DNA of 6,363 bases, from the NCBI GenBank assembly GCA_947176325.1, contig CAMWQD010000073.1:1-6363 (forward strand), in the 5' to 3' direction. Numbering within the stretch: the stretch's first letter is position 1; each line of letters opens with the position of its first letter. This stretch comes from an uncultured Bacteroidales bacterium (GTDB lineage Bacteria > Bacteroidota > Bacteroidia > Bacteroidales > P3). Shown piece by piece: positions 5,136 to 6,363 of the stretch. The position numbers were made by a program, and so were the translations under genes. The notes beneath the pieces were generated by a model, which was not told where the DNA came from, made no database searches, and worked only from the letters and a program-made list of their open reading frames with translations.

Positions 5136-6362
5136 ATGAAACTAAGAACACTGTTTTACATGGTATCGGCCCTCGCCCTTGCAGGGCTTACGGTTTCCTG
5201 CAAAGATCCCGACGACCTCACTTGGGAAGAGGAACGCGAGAAAGATTTGAAAGATGTTGCGGAAGTTTATGTAGATAAGACCGTGGTTCCCACCTATGCG
5301 GCCTTGGCGGAAAACGCTATGGAACTTGCCGATATCTGCGCGGAAATCGAAGCTTCCGTGCGCAAGAACGAAAGTACCGATGTGGCGGCGAGCGGAACCC
5401 TCTGTGCCGAAACGAAACAACTGATGGCCCAAGCTTGCGAGAAATGGTATGCCGCCCGCAAGTATTGGGAGTTGAGCGAAGCATGGTTGTACGGGGCCGC
5501 CGATGATTATTCGATAGACCCGCATATCGATTCATGGCCCTTGGATGCCGTGGAGCTCGAACAGTTGCTCAACGACCCGGTGCGTATGGAAAAAATGGAT
5601 GCGTCGTATGCCGCCGATTTTCTCGGTTACGGCTTGTTGGGATTCCATGCCGTGGAATACATGATTTTTGATTTGAACGCCGACAAGAATTCCTTGCAGG
5701 GCAGCCCGCGTTCTGCCTCCTACAAACGCATTGAAGAAGCGGTATATCTGGCGGCGGTGGCCGAAGACCTGCGCAATCAATGTGTGCGTCTCCATGCCGC
5801 ATGGGCCGGAATTGACCGTGTAAGTGCCGAACAGCGCGAGATTTTGGATGAAGCCGACATGAGTGTCTTTAACTATGGCGCCAGCATGCGCAATGCGGGC
5901 AAGGGTGGTTCAAAATACACCAACTACCTGCAGGTGGCGCAGGAAATACTGACGGGTGCCGCCGACATCGCCGACGAAGTGGCGAATCAGAAGATAGGCC
6001 GCCCCAATACCGGCACGAGCGGCGAAGACCTCAGTTATATCGAATCGCCCTACGCCAAGAACTCCAAGCAGGATTTCTACGACAATATCGTAAGTGTCAA
6101 GAATGCCTATGAGGGTTATTTCAACGGCGAGCGTGTCGGAAAATCCATCAGCGATTACCTGCGGAGCAAAAACGACAAGCAGATGAACGAGGCCGACCAG
6201 GCCGTGCGCGATGCCATTGCCGCCGCCCTCGCCGCCATTGAGGCTGCGCCCGCGCCCTTTGTGAATTATGCGGGAAGCAACAACGAACTGTGGGCGAAGG
6301 CCACTGAAGCCTGCAACCGTCTGTCCGATGCGCTGAATGAAGCCGAAACGTTAATCGAATAA
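5136..6362 (+). CDS. Imelysin-family (M75-like) lipoprotein
   Basis: A 408-residue complete lipoprotein; its TAA ends one base before the window edge. Residues 1-21 are a lipoprotein signal (MKLRTLFYMVSALALAGLTVS) with the lipidated Cys22, followed by KDPDD. An acidic run just after the Cys resembles the Bacteroidetes surface-export signal, so the protein may face outward. The mature part is almost all helix with many Ala/Glu heptad-like stretches, as expected for the two helical bundles of imelysin. The family motif GxHxxE is G169-F-H171-A-V-E174 in LLGFHAVEYMIF. SWPLDAVELEQLL just before it and the closing NELWAKATEACNRLSDAL helix also fit the family. Imelysin-like proteins were first described as a peptidase but are linked mainly to iron uptake, with the motif thought to bind metal or ligand rather than cut peptide. 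Its place right after a porin gene suggests the two form one uptake unit. Confidence 0.92.
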   Translation: MKLRTLFYMVSALALAGLTVSCKDPDDLTWEEEREKDLKDVAEVYVDKTVVPTYAALAENAMELADICAEIEASVRKNESTDVAASGTLCAETKQLMAQACEKWYAARKYWELSEAWLYGAADDYSIDPHIDSWPLDAVELEQLLNDPVRMEKMDASYAADFLGYGLLGFHAVEYMIFDLNADKNSLQGSPRSASYKRIEEAVYLAAVAEDLRNQCVRLHAAWAGIDRVSAEQREILDEADMSVFNYGASMRNAGKGGSKYTNYLQVAQEILTGAADIADEVANQKIGRPNTGTSGEDLSYIESPYAKNSKQDFYDNIVSVKNAYEGYFNGERVGKSISDYLRSKNDKQMNEADQAVRDAIAAALAAIEAAPAPFVNYAGSNNELWAKATEACNRLSDALNEAETLIE

Positions 6363-6363
6363 A

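Noticed and set aside
1..6363. Mobile element, tRNA or rRNA
   Set aside because: No transposase or integrase, no terminal repeats bounding the cassette, and no tRNA- or rRNA-like sequence was recognised by eye.

Overview
The window looks like part of a Bacteroidales chromosome (Bacteroides, Parabacteroides or a relative). The reasons are TAnnTTTG-type -7 promoter boxes, the absence of clear Shine-Dalgarno sequences, a lipoprotein whose mature end begins Cys-Lys-Asp-Pro-Asp-Asp, and a porin/imelysin pair of the kind seen in gut Bacteroidetes. Genus and species cannot be fixed from the sequence alone.

Minus strand, about 3014 down to 112, is a compact four-gene operon. In transcription order it holds: (1) a 59-residue Cys/Gly-rich peptide with two identical CGSACGAG units; (2) a radical SAM/SPASM protein; (3) a small nitroreductase whose ATG overlaps the radical SAM stop codon as ATGA; (4) a secreted alpha/beta hydrolase. 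A promoter candidate lies upstream of the peptide gene. A hairpin plus T-tract sits between the peptide gene and the radical SAM gene, and a second closes the operon. Peptide and maturase match what I recall as the 'ACGX-repeat peptide' and 'radical SAM/SPASM, ACGX system' families. This is a predicted ribosomally made, post-translationally modified peptide (RiPP-like) system whose product, to my knowledge, is unknown. It is the most interesting part of the window.

Positions 2943-3151 are a divergent control region. It contains the peptide promoter, a perfect 8-bp palindrome (TTTTGTTA-N5-TAACAAAA) and a -7 box facing the other way. The plus-strand gene it serves encodes an HxlR-family winged-helix regulator with the conserved Cys-Pro that serves as a redox or electrophile sensor in some relatives. 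It is the natural candidate regulator of the peptide operon.

Plus strand, 3632-6362, is a second two-gene unit: an outer-membrane beta-barrel protein with an N-terminal coiled coil and a very acidic segment, then an imelysin-family (M75-like) lipoprotein carrying GxHxxE. Imelysin-like proteins are linked to iron uptake, so this pair probably works at the outer membrane in metal acquisition. Two inverted repeats lie between the regulator and the porin gene. Whether the HxlR protein also controls this unit is unknown.
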